Source of the DNA: Candidatus Corynebacterium faecipullorum | GTDB taxonomy: Bacteria > Actinomycetota > Actinomycetes > Mycobacteriales > Mycobacteriaceae | Length of the DNA: 6,545 nt | Assembly: GCA_019114925.1 (NCBI GenBank) | Contig: DXEO01000144.1 | Location: 1 to 6,545, forward strand | Reading direction: 5' to 3' | In this document: piece after piece, positions 1 through 4,677 of the stretch | Layout: the number at the start of each line of letters is the position of its first letter | Numbering within the stretch: the stretch's first letter is position 1 | Notes under the pieces: generated by a model | Databases searched by the model: none | What the model saw: the letters and a program-made list of their open reading frames with translations, nothing else | Told to the model about the DNA's origin: nothing | Position numbers and translations under genes: made by a program

Positions 1-1705
1 CACGCGGGTTCCAAATCTTGAGAGTCGGGAACCAGGAGTCCATACCGAAGGTACGGGCCTCATCCGGAATGATCGGCACGACGCGCTTGCCCAGCTCCTT
101 GTCGCGCATGAGCTCCTTGAAGGTACGCACCAGCGCCATGGTGGTGGCGACGTCCTGCTTGCCGGAACCCTTGCGCACCGAGCGCAGCTTGGACAGATCC
201 GGGGTGGTCAGCGTCTCGAAGTTCTCACGGCGCTCCGGCAGGAAGCCGCCCAGCTCTTTACGACGCTCCAGCATGTACTTGATCTCCGGAGCATCCTTGC
301 CCGGGTGGTAGTACGGCGGCAGGTACGGGTCGGCTTCGAGCTGCTCATCGCTGATCGGAATACCCTGCTTATCGCGGAAGAGCTTGAGATCCTCCAGCGT
401 CAGCTTCTTCATCTGGTGGGTAGCGTTGCGGCCCTCGAAGTTGTGGCCTAGGCCGTAGCCCTTAATGGTGTGGGCCAGGATGACCGTCGGGCGGCCGGTA
501 CCCGCGTAGCTCAACGCCTTGTCATATGCGGCGTAGATCTTGCGGTAGTCGTGGCCACCGCGGCGCAGTGCCCAAATCTCATCATCGGACATGTCCTCCA
601 CCAGCTTGAGCGTGCGCTCATCGCGGCCGAAGAAGTGCTCGCGCACGTAGGCGCCGTCGTTAGCCTTGAAGGTCTGGTAGTCACCATCAGACGTGGTGTT
701 CATGATGTTGACGAGGGCGCCGTCCTTGTCGGCTTCCAGCAGCTTGTCCCAGCCACGGCCCCAGACAATCTTGATGACGGACCAGCCGGCACCGCGGAAG
801 AAGGACTCCAGCTCCTGAATGATCTGGGTGTTACCGCGCACTGGGCCGTCGAGACGCTGCAGGTTGCAGTTGACCACGAAGGTCAGGTTATCCAGCTCGT
901 AGAGGGAGGCCATCTGCAGCAGACCGCGGGATTCCGGCTCATCCATCTCGCCGTCACCCAGGAAGGCCCAGACATGCTGCTTGGAGGTGTCCTTAATGCC
1001 GCGCTTCTCCAGGTACTTGTTGAAGCGTGCCTGGTAAATGGCGTTGACTGGGCCCAGGCCCATGGACACGGTGGGGAATTCCCAGAAGTCCGGCATCAGA
1101 CGCGGGTGCGGGTAAGAAGGCAGGCCATTGCCCTCGCCGCGGGAGTGCTCTTGGCGGAAGCCATCGAGGTCCTCCTCGCTCAGGCGGCCCTCCATGAAGG
1201 CGCGGGCGTAGACACCCGGGGAAGCGTGACCCTGGAAGAAGACCTGGTCACCGCCGGAGGGATCATCCTTGCCCTTGAAGAAGTGGTTCAGACCCACCTC
1301 ATAGAGCGGGGCAGCACCGGCGTAGGTGGAGATGTGTCCACCGACGCCAATGCCTGGGCGCTGCGCGCGGTGCACCATGATGGCCGCGTTCCAGCGGATC
1401 CAGCGGCGGTAGCGCTTCTCCAACTCCTCATCTCCCGGGAATTCCGGCTCGAGGGAGGTGGGGATGGTGTTGACAAAATCCGAGGACGTCAGGGACGGCA
1501 ACGGCACGCGCTTGGCGGTAGCGCGCTCAAGAAGACGCAGCATAAGGTAGCGGGCGCGCTCCGGATCGGAAGAATCTAGAAGACCGTCGAGGGAGTCCAT
1601 CCACTCGCGGGTCTCCTCCGGGTCGGAGTCATGCAGGTATGCTGCCACGCCATCGCGAACGATGGGAAAGTTGGAGTCGCCGTTGTGGGCGTCCAAGTCG
1701 GCCAT
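1..1705 (-). CDS. aceE: Pyruvate dehydrogenase E1 component, homodimeric type (N-terminal 568 residues; C-terminus outside window)
   Basis: This is the ThDP-dependent E1 subunit of the pyruvate dehydrogenase complex. It decarboxylates pyruvate and acetylates the lipoyl group of E2 in the cytoplasm, feeding acetyl-CoA to the TCA cycle. The translation starts MADLDAHNGDSNFP and closely resembles corynebacterial AceE along its whole visible length. Visible landmarks are GGH (H124) and QGHASPG (H160), matching active-site histidines H106 and H142 of the E. coli enzyme with the same 36-residue spacing. The ThDP/Mg motif GDG is at 250-252, with its Asn near 279-281 (NCNLQRLDG). E424 and H430 in the FEGRNATHQMKK loop match E. 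coli E401 and H407. The frame is open to the window edge; the family is usually about 900-920 residues, so roughly 350 are missing. The ATG at 1705 is preceded by AGGAGG with a 5-nt spacer, and the N-terminus fits the family. It is transcribed divergently from the DUF3052 gene. Identification is very secure. Confidence 0.98.
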   Translation of the reverse strand, partial: MADLDAHNGDSNFPIVRDGVAAYLHDSDPEETREWMDSLDGLLDSSDPERARYLMLRLLERATAKRVPLPSLTSSDFVNTIPTSLEPEFPGDEELEKRYRRWIRWNAAIMVHRAQRPGIGVGGHISTYAGAAPLYEVGLNHFFKGKDDPSGGDQVFFQGHASPGVYARAFMEGRLSEEDLDGFRQEHSRGEGNGLPSYPHPRLMPDFWEFPTVSMGLGPVNAIYQARFNKYLEKRGIKDTSKQHVWAFLGDGEMDEPESRGLLQMASLYELDNLTFVVNCNLQRLDGPVRGNTQIIQELESFFRGAGWSVIKIVWGRGWDKLLEADKDGALVNIMNTTSDGDYQTFKANDGAYVREHFFGRDERTLKLVEDMSDDEIWALRRGGHDYRKIYAAYDKALSYAGTGRPTVILAHTIKGYGLGHNFEGRNATHQMKKLTLEDLKLFRDKQGIPISDEQLEADPYLPPYYHPGKDAPEIKYMLERRKELGGFLPERRENFETLTTPDLSKLRSVRKGSGKQDVATTMALVRTFKELMRDKELGKRVVPIIPDEARTFGMDSWFPTLKIWNPR

Positions 1706-1710
1706 TAAAT

Positions 1711-1716
1711 CCTCCT
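1711..1716 (-). promoter_or_regulatory. Ribosome binding site of aceE
   Basis: On the minus strand a perfect AGGAGG lies 5 nt before the aceE ATG at 1705. It supports that start and suggests strong translation. Confidence 0.85.
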
Positions 1717-1742
1717 GGTTCGTAGTACACAGATCTTGCTCT

Positions 1743-1748
1743 AGGATA
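1743..1748 (-). promoter_or_regulatory. Candidate -10 element of the aceE promoter
   Basis: Minus-strand TATCCT fits the loose corynebacterial TANNNT hexamer and would start transcription near 1736, giving a leader of about 31 nt. No good -35 hexamer is visible at the expected distance, where the sequence is TGCCCC. The assignment rests on motif and position only; an alternative start further upstream is possible. Confidence 0.35.
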
Positions 1749-1751
1749 CGC

Positions 1752-1770
1752 GCCCCGTTTACGGCGGGGC
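1752..1770. repeat. GC-rich inverted repeat upstream of aceE
   Basis: GCCCCG (1752-1757) and CGGGGC (1765-1770) are perfect inverted copies separated by 7 nt. A shifted pairing, CCCCGT with ACGG plus GG and a bulged C, also works. The repeat sits just upstream of the candidate aceE -10, inside what would be the -35/-10 spacer, so an operator role is possible but unproven. Runs of C and G nearby (1780-1784, 1798-1803) resemble the loose G/C-run sites described for the regulator RamA, but that motif is too degenerate to assign. Confidence 0.4.
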
Positions 1771-1865
1771 ACTCGGAGGCCCCCACGGGTGGTTTTATGG
1801 GGGAAAATGTCCACCTTGAGGCAAGAATGGGGGAGGTTTGACGCGAAAAAGTGCACCGTAGACGT

Positions 1866-1871
1866 TAAAAT
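1866..1871 (+). promoter_or_regulatory. Candidate -10 element of the DUF3052 gene, possibly giving a leaderless mRNA
   Basis: TAAAAT, within GTTAAAAT, matches the corynebacterial extended -10 pattern gnTANaaT. Its last base lies 7 nt before the ATG at 1879, so transcription could begin at that ATG itself. A TTGACG at 1838-1843 is 22 nt away, too far for a standard -35. Confidence 0.5.
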
Positions 1872-1878
1872 ACTCTGC

Positions 1879-2316
1879 ATGACATCAACTACTTCATTGG
1901 AAGGAACTCAACGAGTGACGGGATTTGCAGCCAAGCTCGGTATCGAGGAGGGGCAGATTGCCCTGGAACTTGGCTGGGACGAGGACTGTGACTCCACGAT
2001 TTCTGAGTCCATCGAGGACGTGTTGGGGGAGGACTTCCTCGAGGAGGAGACCGACGAACTGTGTGACCTCGTGCTGCTGTGGTGGCGCGCGGAGGACGGC
2101 GACTTGGTCGATGGGCTGGTGGATGCCACCCGTCCCCTGGGTGATTCCGGCCGTATCTGGTTGCTGACCCCGGGTGCTGAAAAGCCGGGCAACCTGGAGC
2201 CGGGTGAGATCTCCGAATCCGCACAGCTGGCCGGCCTCGTACAGACCAAGGCCGAGCGTCTCGGTGAGTGGCAGGGTTCCTGCCTCGTGGCCCGTGGCTA
2301 TACCAAGAAGCCCTAA
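1879..2316 (+). CDS. DUF3052 family protein
   Basis: This is a small acidic cytosolic protein of the actinobacterial DUF3052 family; the M. tuberculosis homologue is Rv2239c. No biochemical function is established to my knowledge. Shared family stretches include LGI near the N-terminus, ELGWDEDCD, DELCDLVLLWWRAEDGDLVDGLVD, IWLLTPG, and AGLVQTKAERLG(E)W near the C-terminus. There is no signal peptide or membrane segment. Two starts compete. ATG at 1879 gives 145 residues (MTSTTSLEGTQRV...) and lacks a Shine-Dalgarno, but sits 7 nt after a good -10, as in leaderless genes. GTG at 1915 gives 133 residues (MTGFAAKLGI...) and has GGAAGGA at 1899-1905 with a 9-nt spacer. Family alignment allows either. 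The frame is open further upstream to 1789, but that part looks like intergenic sequence. Its divergent position beside aceE is also found in mycobacteria. Confidence 0.92.
   Translation: MTSTTSLEGTQRVTGFAAKLGIEEGQIALELGWDEDCDSTISESIEDVLGEDFLEEETDELCDLVLLWWRAEDGDLVDGLVDATRPLGDSGRIWLLTPGAEKPGNLEPGEISESAQLAGLVQTKAERLGEWQGSCLVARGYTKKP
1899..1905 (+). promoter_or_regulatory. Shine-Dalgarno-like site favouring the internal GTG start at 1915
   Basis: GGAAGGA lies 9 nt before the in-frame GTG at 1915 and downstream of the ATG at 1879. If used, the DUF3052 protein would be 12 residues shorter at its N-terminus. Confidence 0.5.
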
Positions 2317-2325
2317 GAAATAGTT

Positions 2326-2340
2326 GCAGGATTTCCCTGC
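2326..2340 (+). other. Small hairpin after the DUF3052 gene
   Basis: GCAGG, a 5-nt ATTTC loop and CCTGC form a perfect 5-bp stem starting 10 nt after the stop codon. No T tract follows, so it is at best a weak terminator or mRNA 3'-end structure. Confidence 0.25.
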
Positions 2341-2376
2341 TCACGCGGCATCCGCAGCGTCGAATCGCACCCCGAT

Positions 2377-2406
2377 TTGTTGCTGCGGCTGTCCATGGGC
2401 TAATCT
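2377..2406 (+). promoter_or_regulatory. Probable tRNA-Val promoter
   Basis: TTGTTG (2377-2382), an 18-nt spacer and TAATCT (2401-2406, within GCTAATCT) make a reasonable sigma-A type promoter. Transcription would start near 2413, about 18 nt before the mature tRNA 5' end. An overlapping TTGCTG at 2380-2385 gives a 15-nt spacer and is less likely. Confidence 0.6.
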
Positions 2407-2430
2407 CTGTTCGAGCACACCAAGTGCACT

Positions 2431-2506
2431 GCGGCTTTAGCTCAGCTGGAAGAGCAACTGGTTTACACCCAGTAGGTCGGGGGTTCGATCCCCTCAGGCC
2501 GCACCA
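2431..2506 (+). tRNA. tRNA-Val (anticodon TAC), CCA encoded
   Basis: The 76-nt sequence folds into a complete cloverleaf. The acceptor stem is GCGGCTT with AGGCCGC, containing one G-T wobble. The D arm has GCTC/GAGC. The anticodon stem ACTGG/CCAGT carries the loop TTTACAC. The T arm is GGGGG-TTCGATC-CCCTC, followed by discriminator A and CCA. Anticodon TAC reads GTA and, by wobble, other valine codons. The gene stands alone with its own promoter and a downstream hairpin. Confidence 0.97.
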
Positions 2507-2510
2507 AGTC

Positions 2511-2544
2511 AGACCCCCTTTTCGAGAAATCGGAGAGGGGGTCT
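2511..2544 (+). terminator. Hairpin just after tRNA-Val, probable terminator
   Basis: AGACCCCC (2511-2518) and GGGGGTCT (2537-2544) form a perfect 8-bp inverted repeat starting 4 nt after the tRNA CCA. The 18-nt interior can add one or two further pairs. Only TTA follows instead of a T run, so it is a non-canonical terminator of the sort common in high-GC actinobacteria. Confidence 0.6.
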
Positions 2545-2553
2545 TACGCATGG

Positions 2554-2652
2554 CACGACAGCTCCACGACGAGTCAGACACACATTTTGACCCTTAAGCC
2601 AAGCAGCCGGCGGAGCTGGTGGTGCTAGTAACGCTCTTGGCCGCGCTCGCGG
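2554..2652. repeat. Diverged duplicate of the SURF1 3' end and its downstream flank (copy 1)
   Basis: Positions 2601-2652 match 3032-3083 at 47 of 52 bases without gaps. Upstream, CACGACAGC (2554-2562) and CCACGACGAG (2564-2573) recur in the same order at 2996-3004 and 3013-3022 with different spacing. Read on the minus strand, copy 1 contains RERGQERY followed by TAG, identical to the last eight residues and stop of SURF1. It lacks the rest of that gene, so it is a gene-end remnant or duplication and not a functional gene. Confidence 0.8.
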
Positions 2653-2654
2653 CC
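2639..2654. repeat. GC palindrome in the SURF1-tail duplicate
   Basis: GGCCGCG and CGCGGCC are perfect 7-bp arms around CT. The intact SURF1 copy keeps only the inner CCGCG-CT-CGCGG, so the longer palindrome is specific to the remnant. No function is evident. Confidence 0.5.
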
Positions 2655-2752
2655 CGATCGGGGCCATGGGTGGGCGAGCAACGTCACTCTTGACACTGCT
2701 ACTTGGTGGTTTTCGACGGTGCGGTGGGTTTATTACCCTAAGCCAAGAAGGC

Positions 2753-2780
2753 GTCCAGCAAAAGGCATCTGGCAAAAGTC
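2753..2780 (-). repeat. Two tandem 14-bp units, minus orientation
   Basis: Plus-strand units GTCCAGCAAAAGGC (2753-2766) and ATCTGGCAAAAGTC (2767-2780) are in tandem. Read on the minus strand they are variants of GCCTTTTGCNRGAC, the unit repeated in the opposite direction at 2854-2881. Fragments of further units flank them: ATCTTT from 2781, and GGC at 2750-2752. Confidence 0.75.
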
Positions 2781-2793
2781 ATCTTTGGGTCTA

Positions 2794-2826
2794 AAAACGC
2801 CATCTGCAATGAGTAAATGGCGTTTT
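2794..2826. repeat. Central perfect 10-bp hairpin
   Basis: AAAACGCCAT (2794-2803) and ATGGCGTTTT (2817-2826) are perfect inverted copies with a 13-nt loop. The T4 run ending the right arm makes it terminator-like on the plus strand. The A run on the left arm gives a T run on the minus strand, so it could act in both directions. A further AAAACGCC occurs at 2835-2842. Confidence 0.7.
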
Positions 2827-2853
2827 CAGCTTCAAAAACGCCTTATGGCTGAT

Positions 2854-2881
2854 GCCTTTTGCCGGACGCCTTTTGCAAGAC
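2854..2881 (+). repeat. Two tandem 14-bp units, plus orientation
   Basis: GCCTTTTGCCGGAC (2854-2867) and GCCTTTTGCAAGAC (2868-2881) are contiguous units differing at two positions. A partial third, GCCTCC, follows at 2882. A 14-bp period changes reading frame at each unit, which argues against a coding repeat. Confidence 0.8.
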
Positions 2882-3022
2882 GCCTCCAGTATGTCGATGG
2901 AAGCACGCAAACGTTGTGCGTTGCGGGGAGCGAAGAAGGTAGTCCGTTTCTTAAAGAGACGTGCAGTGCTCTACGGAAACGATCGTTGTGCGTTCCACGA
3001 CAGCACAGGGGCCCACGACGAG

Positions 3023-3040
3023 CCGCCGATGAAGCGGCGG
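3023..3040 (-). terminator. Hairpin downstream of the SURF1 stop, possible terminator of the ptpA-SURF1 unit
   Basis: CCGCCG and CGGCGG pair perfectly over 6 bp around a 6-nt loop, 15 nt beyond the SURF1 stop codon on the minus strand. No T tract follows. The position fits a 3'-end structure, but termination is inferred. Confidence 0.4.
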
Positions 3041-3083
3041 GCGGAACTGGTGGTGCTAGTAGCGCTCCTGGCCGCGCTCGCGG
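3032..3083. repeat. SURF1 3' end, counterpart of the duplicate at 2601-2652 (copy 2)
   Basis: This is the intact copy. It includes the SURF1 codons for RERGQERY and the stop plus 24 bp downstream, and matches 2601-2652 at 47 of 52 bases. Confidence 0.8.
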
Positions 3084-4051
3084 ATCTTCTCATAGAAGTC
3101 CGGCTTGGCGGAGCCATAGCGTGAGCGGGAGCGGCGGGAAGGCTGCGTGGTAGCTGCAGGCGTCGAATCCGTGTCAGCAGGCGCCGTAGCTTCAGAATGC
3201 TCGTCGGAGGTCTCCTCGAGGTCCAGCAATGAGGTGTCAGCGTCAGCGTCTGTGTCCGTTGCGGCGGAGCCGGCGTCGGTGCCAATAGCTGCCGCAGTGG
3301 CCTCAGCCATCAGGGCCTCCTCCTCGCGGGCGCGGCGGCGCTCCCGAATCTCAGACCATACGAAGTAGGCAAAGCCCAGCGGCGCCATCACGCCGAAGGC
3401 AATCCACTGGTAGCCGTAGGAGAGGTGATTGCCGCGGTCCAACTTCGGCACCGGTAGCGCATGAAGCTCACCCGGCTGATCGGGGGAGAGTTGGAGGTAG
3501 TCGTGGGCGAGGGGGACGTCGACAAGCTCTGCTATCTGCTCCGTATTGATGGAGTAGACCTGCGTGTATCCCTGCTCCTCAATGGGGGCGGAGGAGTGCT
3601 CGCGCTCGTTATAGCGCGCCATGCCCACGATGGTCACCTTCTCCGAGGGAGCCGGATCGATGTGGGGCACAGAATTGCCCTCATCCGTAGGCACCCAGCC
3701 GCGGTTGACCAAGAAGGTCTCGCCGGATTCGGTTTCAAAGGGGACCAATGACTGGAAGCCCGGGGCGGACTCTACTGGGCGCAGGCGCAGCAGAACCTCA
3801 TCCTCCGGGAGGTAGTGGCCGGTCAGTTCCGCGCGTTCCCACTCCTTGTGCAAGGAGCCATCCTTAGAAAAGACCTCGGCGACCGGCTGGGGGTCGGCCT
3901 CATAGGCTTCCTCAATGAGGTGGTTGCGCTCCACAATCTGGTCGTCTTTATTCAGCTGCCACGGTGCCAGCACCGTGAAAGAGAAATAGGAAAAGGCGAC
4001 GACGAAGATGAGAAAGAGCACCCACCCAGGCCTGAGGAATGTCTTGAGCAT
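3056..4051 (-). CDS. SURF1 family cytochrome oxidase assembly protein
   Basis: SURF1 proteins are membrane factors that help assemble the haem-copper cytochrome c oxidase; in actinobacteria this would be the aa3 oxidase. The 331-residue protein has the family architecture. A first membrane helix lies at about 10-29, followed by WQL (31-33). An extracytoplasmic domain contains FLVNRGWVP (113-121). The region HLSYGYQWIAFG (209-220) leads into a second helix at about 215-232, followed by basic residues SEIRERRRAR. After about 245 comes an unusually long acidic, Ala/Thr/Asp/Glu-rich tail, probably disordered and cytoplasmic, ending in a basic-aromatic segment KPDFYEKIRERGQERY. Such a tail goes beyond the two-helix core of the family. 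The gene starts 31 nt after ptpA and is probably co-transcribed. No Shine-Dalgarno precedes the ATG, but TAGACT lies 7 nt upstream. The last codons are duplicated downstream at 2601-2652. Confidence 0.93.
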   Translation of the reverse strand: MLKTFLRPGWVLFLIFVVAFSYFSFTVLAPWQLNKDDQIVERNHLIEEAYEADPQPVAEVFSKDGSLHKEWERAELTGHYLPEDEVLLRLRPVESAPGFQSLVPFETESGETFLVNRGWVPTDEGNSVPHIDPAPSEKVTIVGMARYNEREHSSAPIEEQGYTQVYSINTEQIAELVDVPLAHDYLQLSPDQPGELHALPVPKLDRGNHLSYGYQWIAFGVMAPLGFAYFVWSEIRERRRAREEEALMAEATAAAIGTDAGSAATDTDADADTSLLDLEETSDEHSEATAPADTDSTPAATTQPSRRSRSRYGSAKPDFYEKIRERGQERY

Positions 4052-4058
4052 GATGATC

Positions 4059-4064
4059 AGTCTA
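4059..4064 (-). promoter_or_regulatory. Possible -10 element for a leaderless SURF1 transcript
   Basis: Minus-strand TAGACT fits TANNNT and ends 7 nt before the SURF1 ATG, the spacing expected for transcription beginning at the start codon. No Shine-Dalgarno is present in the ptpA-SURF1 gap. No clear -35 is seen, and six-base matches of this looseness are common. Confidence 0.3.
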
Positions 4065-4082
4065 GTAGCCGCAAAGAATTAT

Positions 4083-4574
4083 CTAGCCGTGGTTCGTCTT
4101 AATCCACTCGAGTAGGCCGGGAACTGCGGCATCAATCTCCTCGCGGGTGCGGGCGAAATCCTCCTCCGTACCGTAGAAAGGATCCTCTACGCTGGCATCC
4201 TCCGGGGACTTCGGATCGAAGCTGCGCATGAGGCGCACCTTCTCCTGCGGGATGCCGCGATCCAGGAGGGCATCGCGGTGGCCGGTGTCCATCGCTACGA
4301 AGAGATCCGCGTCCATGTGCTCTTCGCCCAGCTGGGCAGCCTGGTGGCCGGCACCATCGTGGCCGCTGCGGCGCAACTCAGCAACGGCGCGCTCATCCGC
4401 GCCCTGGCCCACGTGCCAGCCGCCGAGGCCGCAGGAGTCTACGCGGGCGAGGAGATCGAGCATGTCGGTCTCCATGGCATCGCGGGTGATGATTTCCGCC
4501 ATTGGTGAGCGGCAAATGTTGCCCGTGCACACGAAGACGATGTGGAGCTGGTTGTTGTTCTCCGGAGGCGTCAT
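4083..4574 (-). CDS. ptpA: Low-molecular-weight protein tyrosine phosphatase
   Basis: This is a cytosolic low-molecular-weight phosphatase that hydrolyses phosphotyrosine through a cysteinyl-phosphate intermediate. The N-terminal P-loop VCTGNICRSP gives the CX5R signature with nucleophile C16 and phosphate-binding R22. The general acid is D131 in EDPFYG. The middle stretch GGWHVGQGADERA resembles M. tuberculosis PtpA (Rv2234) in the same region, and the catalytic residues are offset by a constant 5 from that protein. At 163 residues the length is normal. The ATG at 4574 has AAGGAG with a 7-nt spacer (4582-4587). It is the first gene of a two-gene minus-strand unit with SURF1, as Rv2234 and Rv2235 are adjacent in M. 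tuberculosis. Arsenate reductases share the fold, but the mycobacterial synteny and DPFYG loop favour the phosphatase. The substrate here is unknown. Confidence 0.94.
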   Translation of the reverse strand: MTPPENNNQLHIVFVCTGNICRSPMAEIITRDAMETDMLDLLARVDSCGLGGWHVGQGADERAVAELRRSGHDGAGHQAAQLGEEHMDADLFVAMDTGHRDALLDRGIPQEKVRLMRSFDPKSPEDASVEDPFYGTEEDFARTREEIDAAVPGLLEWIKTNHG

Positions 4575-4581
4575 GCAAAGG

Positions 4582-4587
4582 CTCCTT
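4582..4587 (-). promoter_or_regulatory. Ribosome binding site of ptpA
   Basis: Minus-strand AAGGAG lies 7 nt before the ATG at 4574 and fixes that start. Confidence 0.75.
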
Positions 4588-4618
4588 AAGCTAGAGGGGT
4601 GCGCTGGCGAACGAAAGC

Positions 4619-4624
4619 TAGGAT
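4619..4624 (+). promoter_or_regulatory. Candidate -10 element of the nif3-zinc ribbon-RNase HI operon
   Basis: TAGGAT, within GCTAGGAT, matches the corynebacterial gnTANNNT pattern. Transcription would start near 4631, giving a leader of about 47 nt. No clear -35 is visible. It overlaps the minus-strand candidate at 4620-4625. Confidence 0.45.
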
Positions 4625-4625
4625 A
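4620..4625 (-). promoter_or_regulatory. Candidate -10 element of the ptpA-SURF1 operon
   Basis: Minus-strand TATCCT, or TATATC shifted by two bases at 4622-4627, is a TANNNT element. TTTCAC at 4645-4650 lies 17 nt from the TATATC version and could serve as a weak -35. The leader would be about 39 nt. The 8-bp context TATCCTAG also occurs at the aceE candidate promoter. Confidence 0.4.
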
Positions 4626-4663
4626 TAGCAGCGACGCGACTGACGTGAAACCTCAAGCCGTAT

Positions 4664-4669
4664 AAGGAG
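4664..4669 (+). promoter_or_regulatory. Ribosome binding site of the nif3-like gene
   Basis: AAGGAG with an 8-nt spacer precedes the ATG at 4678. A second AGGAG at 4673-4677 directly abuts the start codon and is too close to be the functional site. Confidence 0.7.
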
Positions 4670-4677
4670 CATAGGAG

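Larger units (their letters stand above)
2748..2872. repeat. Inverted repeat with 21-bp arms (2748-2768 and 2852-2872)
   Basis: The reverse complement of 2748-2768 matches 2852-2872 at 20 of 21 positions; the one difference is A2757 against C2863. The arms enclose 83 bp that hold a second, perfect hairpin. A long cruciform or RNA stem could form on either strand. The arms are themselves built of 14-bp units (see the arrays at 2753-2780 and 2854-2881). Confidence 0.85.
2507..3055. other. 549-bp intergenic region without a convincing gene, rich in repeats
   Basis: Between tRNA-Val and the SURF1 stop codon I find no open frame with a family match, a Shine-Dalgarno-backed start or plausible composition. 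The open frames here change with the repeat units. In order it contains the tRNA terminator hairpin, a degenerate copy of the SURF1 3' end (2554-2652), a palindrome (2639-2654), about 85 bp of unremarkable sequence, the opposed 14-bp unit array with a nested hairpin (2748-2881), an 11-bp direct repeat CGTTGTGCGTT (2912-2922 and 2984-2994), and the hairpin downstream of SURF1 (3023-3040). The centre, about 2780-2850, is visibly richer in A and T than the genes around it. Confidence 0.7.

Noticed and set aside
470..1579. A 369-codon plus-strand open frame
   Set aside because: It lies antisense inside the unmistakable aceE coding sequence; long antisense frames are expected in high-GC genes and the translation shows no family features.
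1838..1843. TTGACG as a -35 for the DUF3052 gene
   Set aside because: The spacer to TAAAAT is 22 nt, too long for a standard promoter.
2431..2546. tRNA-Val as an occupied integration site of a mobile island
   Set aside because: I could find no second copy of the tRNA 3' end downstream and no integrase; the noncoding region is only about 550 bp.
2690..2695. Perfect TTGACA hexamer
   Set aside because: No -10-like sequence lies 16-18 nt downstream (TCGACG region) and no gene follows.
2509..2775. Minus-strand 88-codon frame starting MPDAFCWTP
   Set aside because: Its start resembles the plus-strand peptide MADAFCRTP only because both are translations of the inverted repeat arms. It ends in the tRNA terminator hairpin and has no family match.
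2748..2881. CRISPR-like array
   Set aside because: Units are 14 bp, contiguous without spacers and in opposite orientations; no cas genes.
2719..3153. Plus-strand frames at 2719-3153 and 2852-3124 in the gap before SURF1
   Set aside because: They run through the 14-bp repeats, which change frame each unit, and into antisense SURF1 coding sequence. No Shine-Dalgarno or recognisable family; composition changes along the frame.
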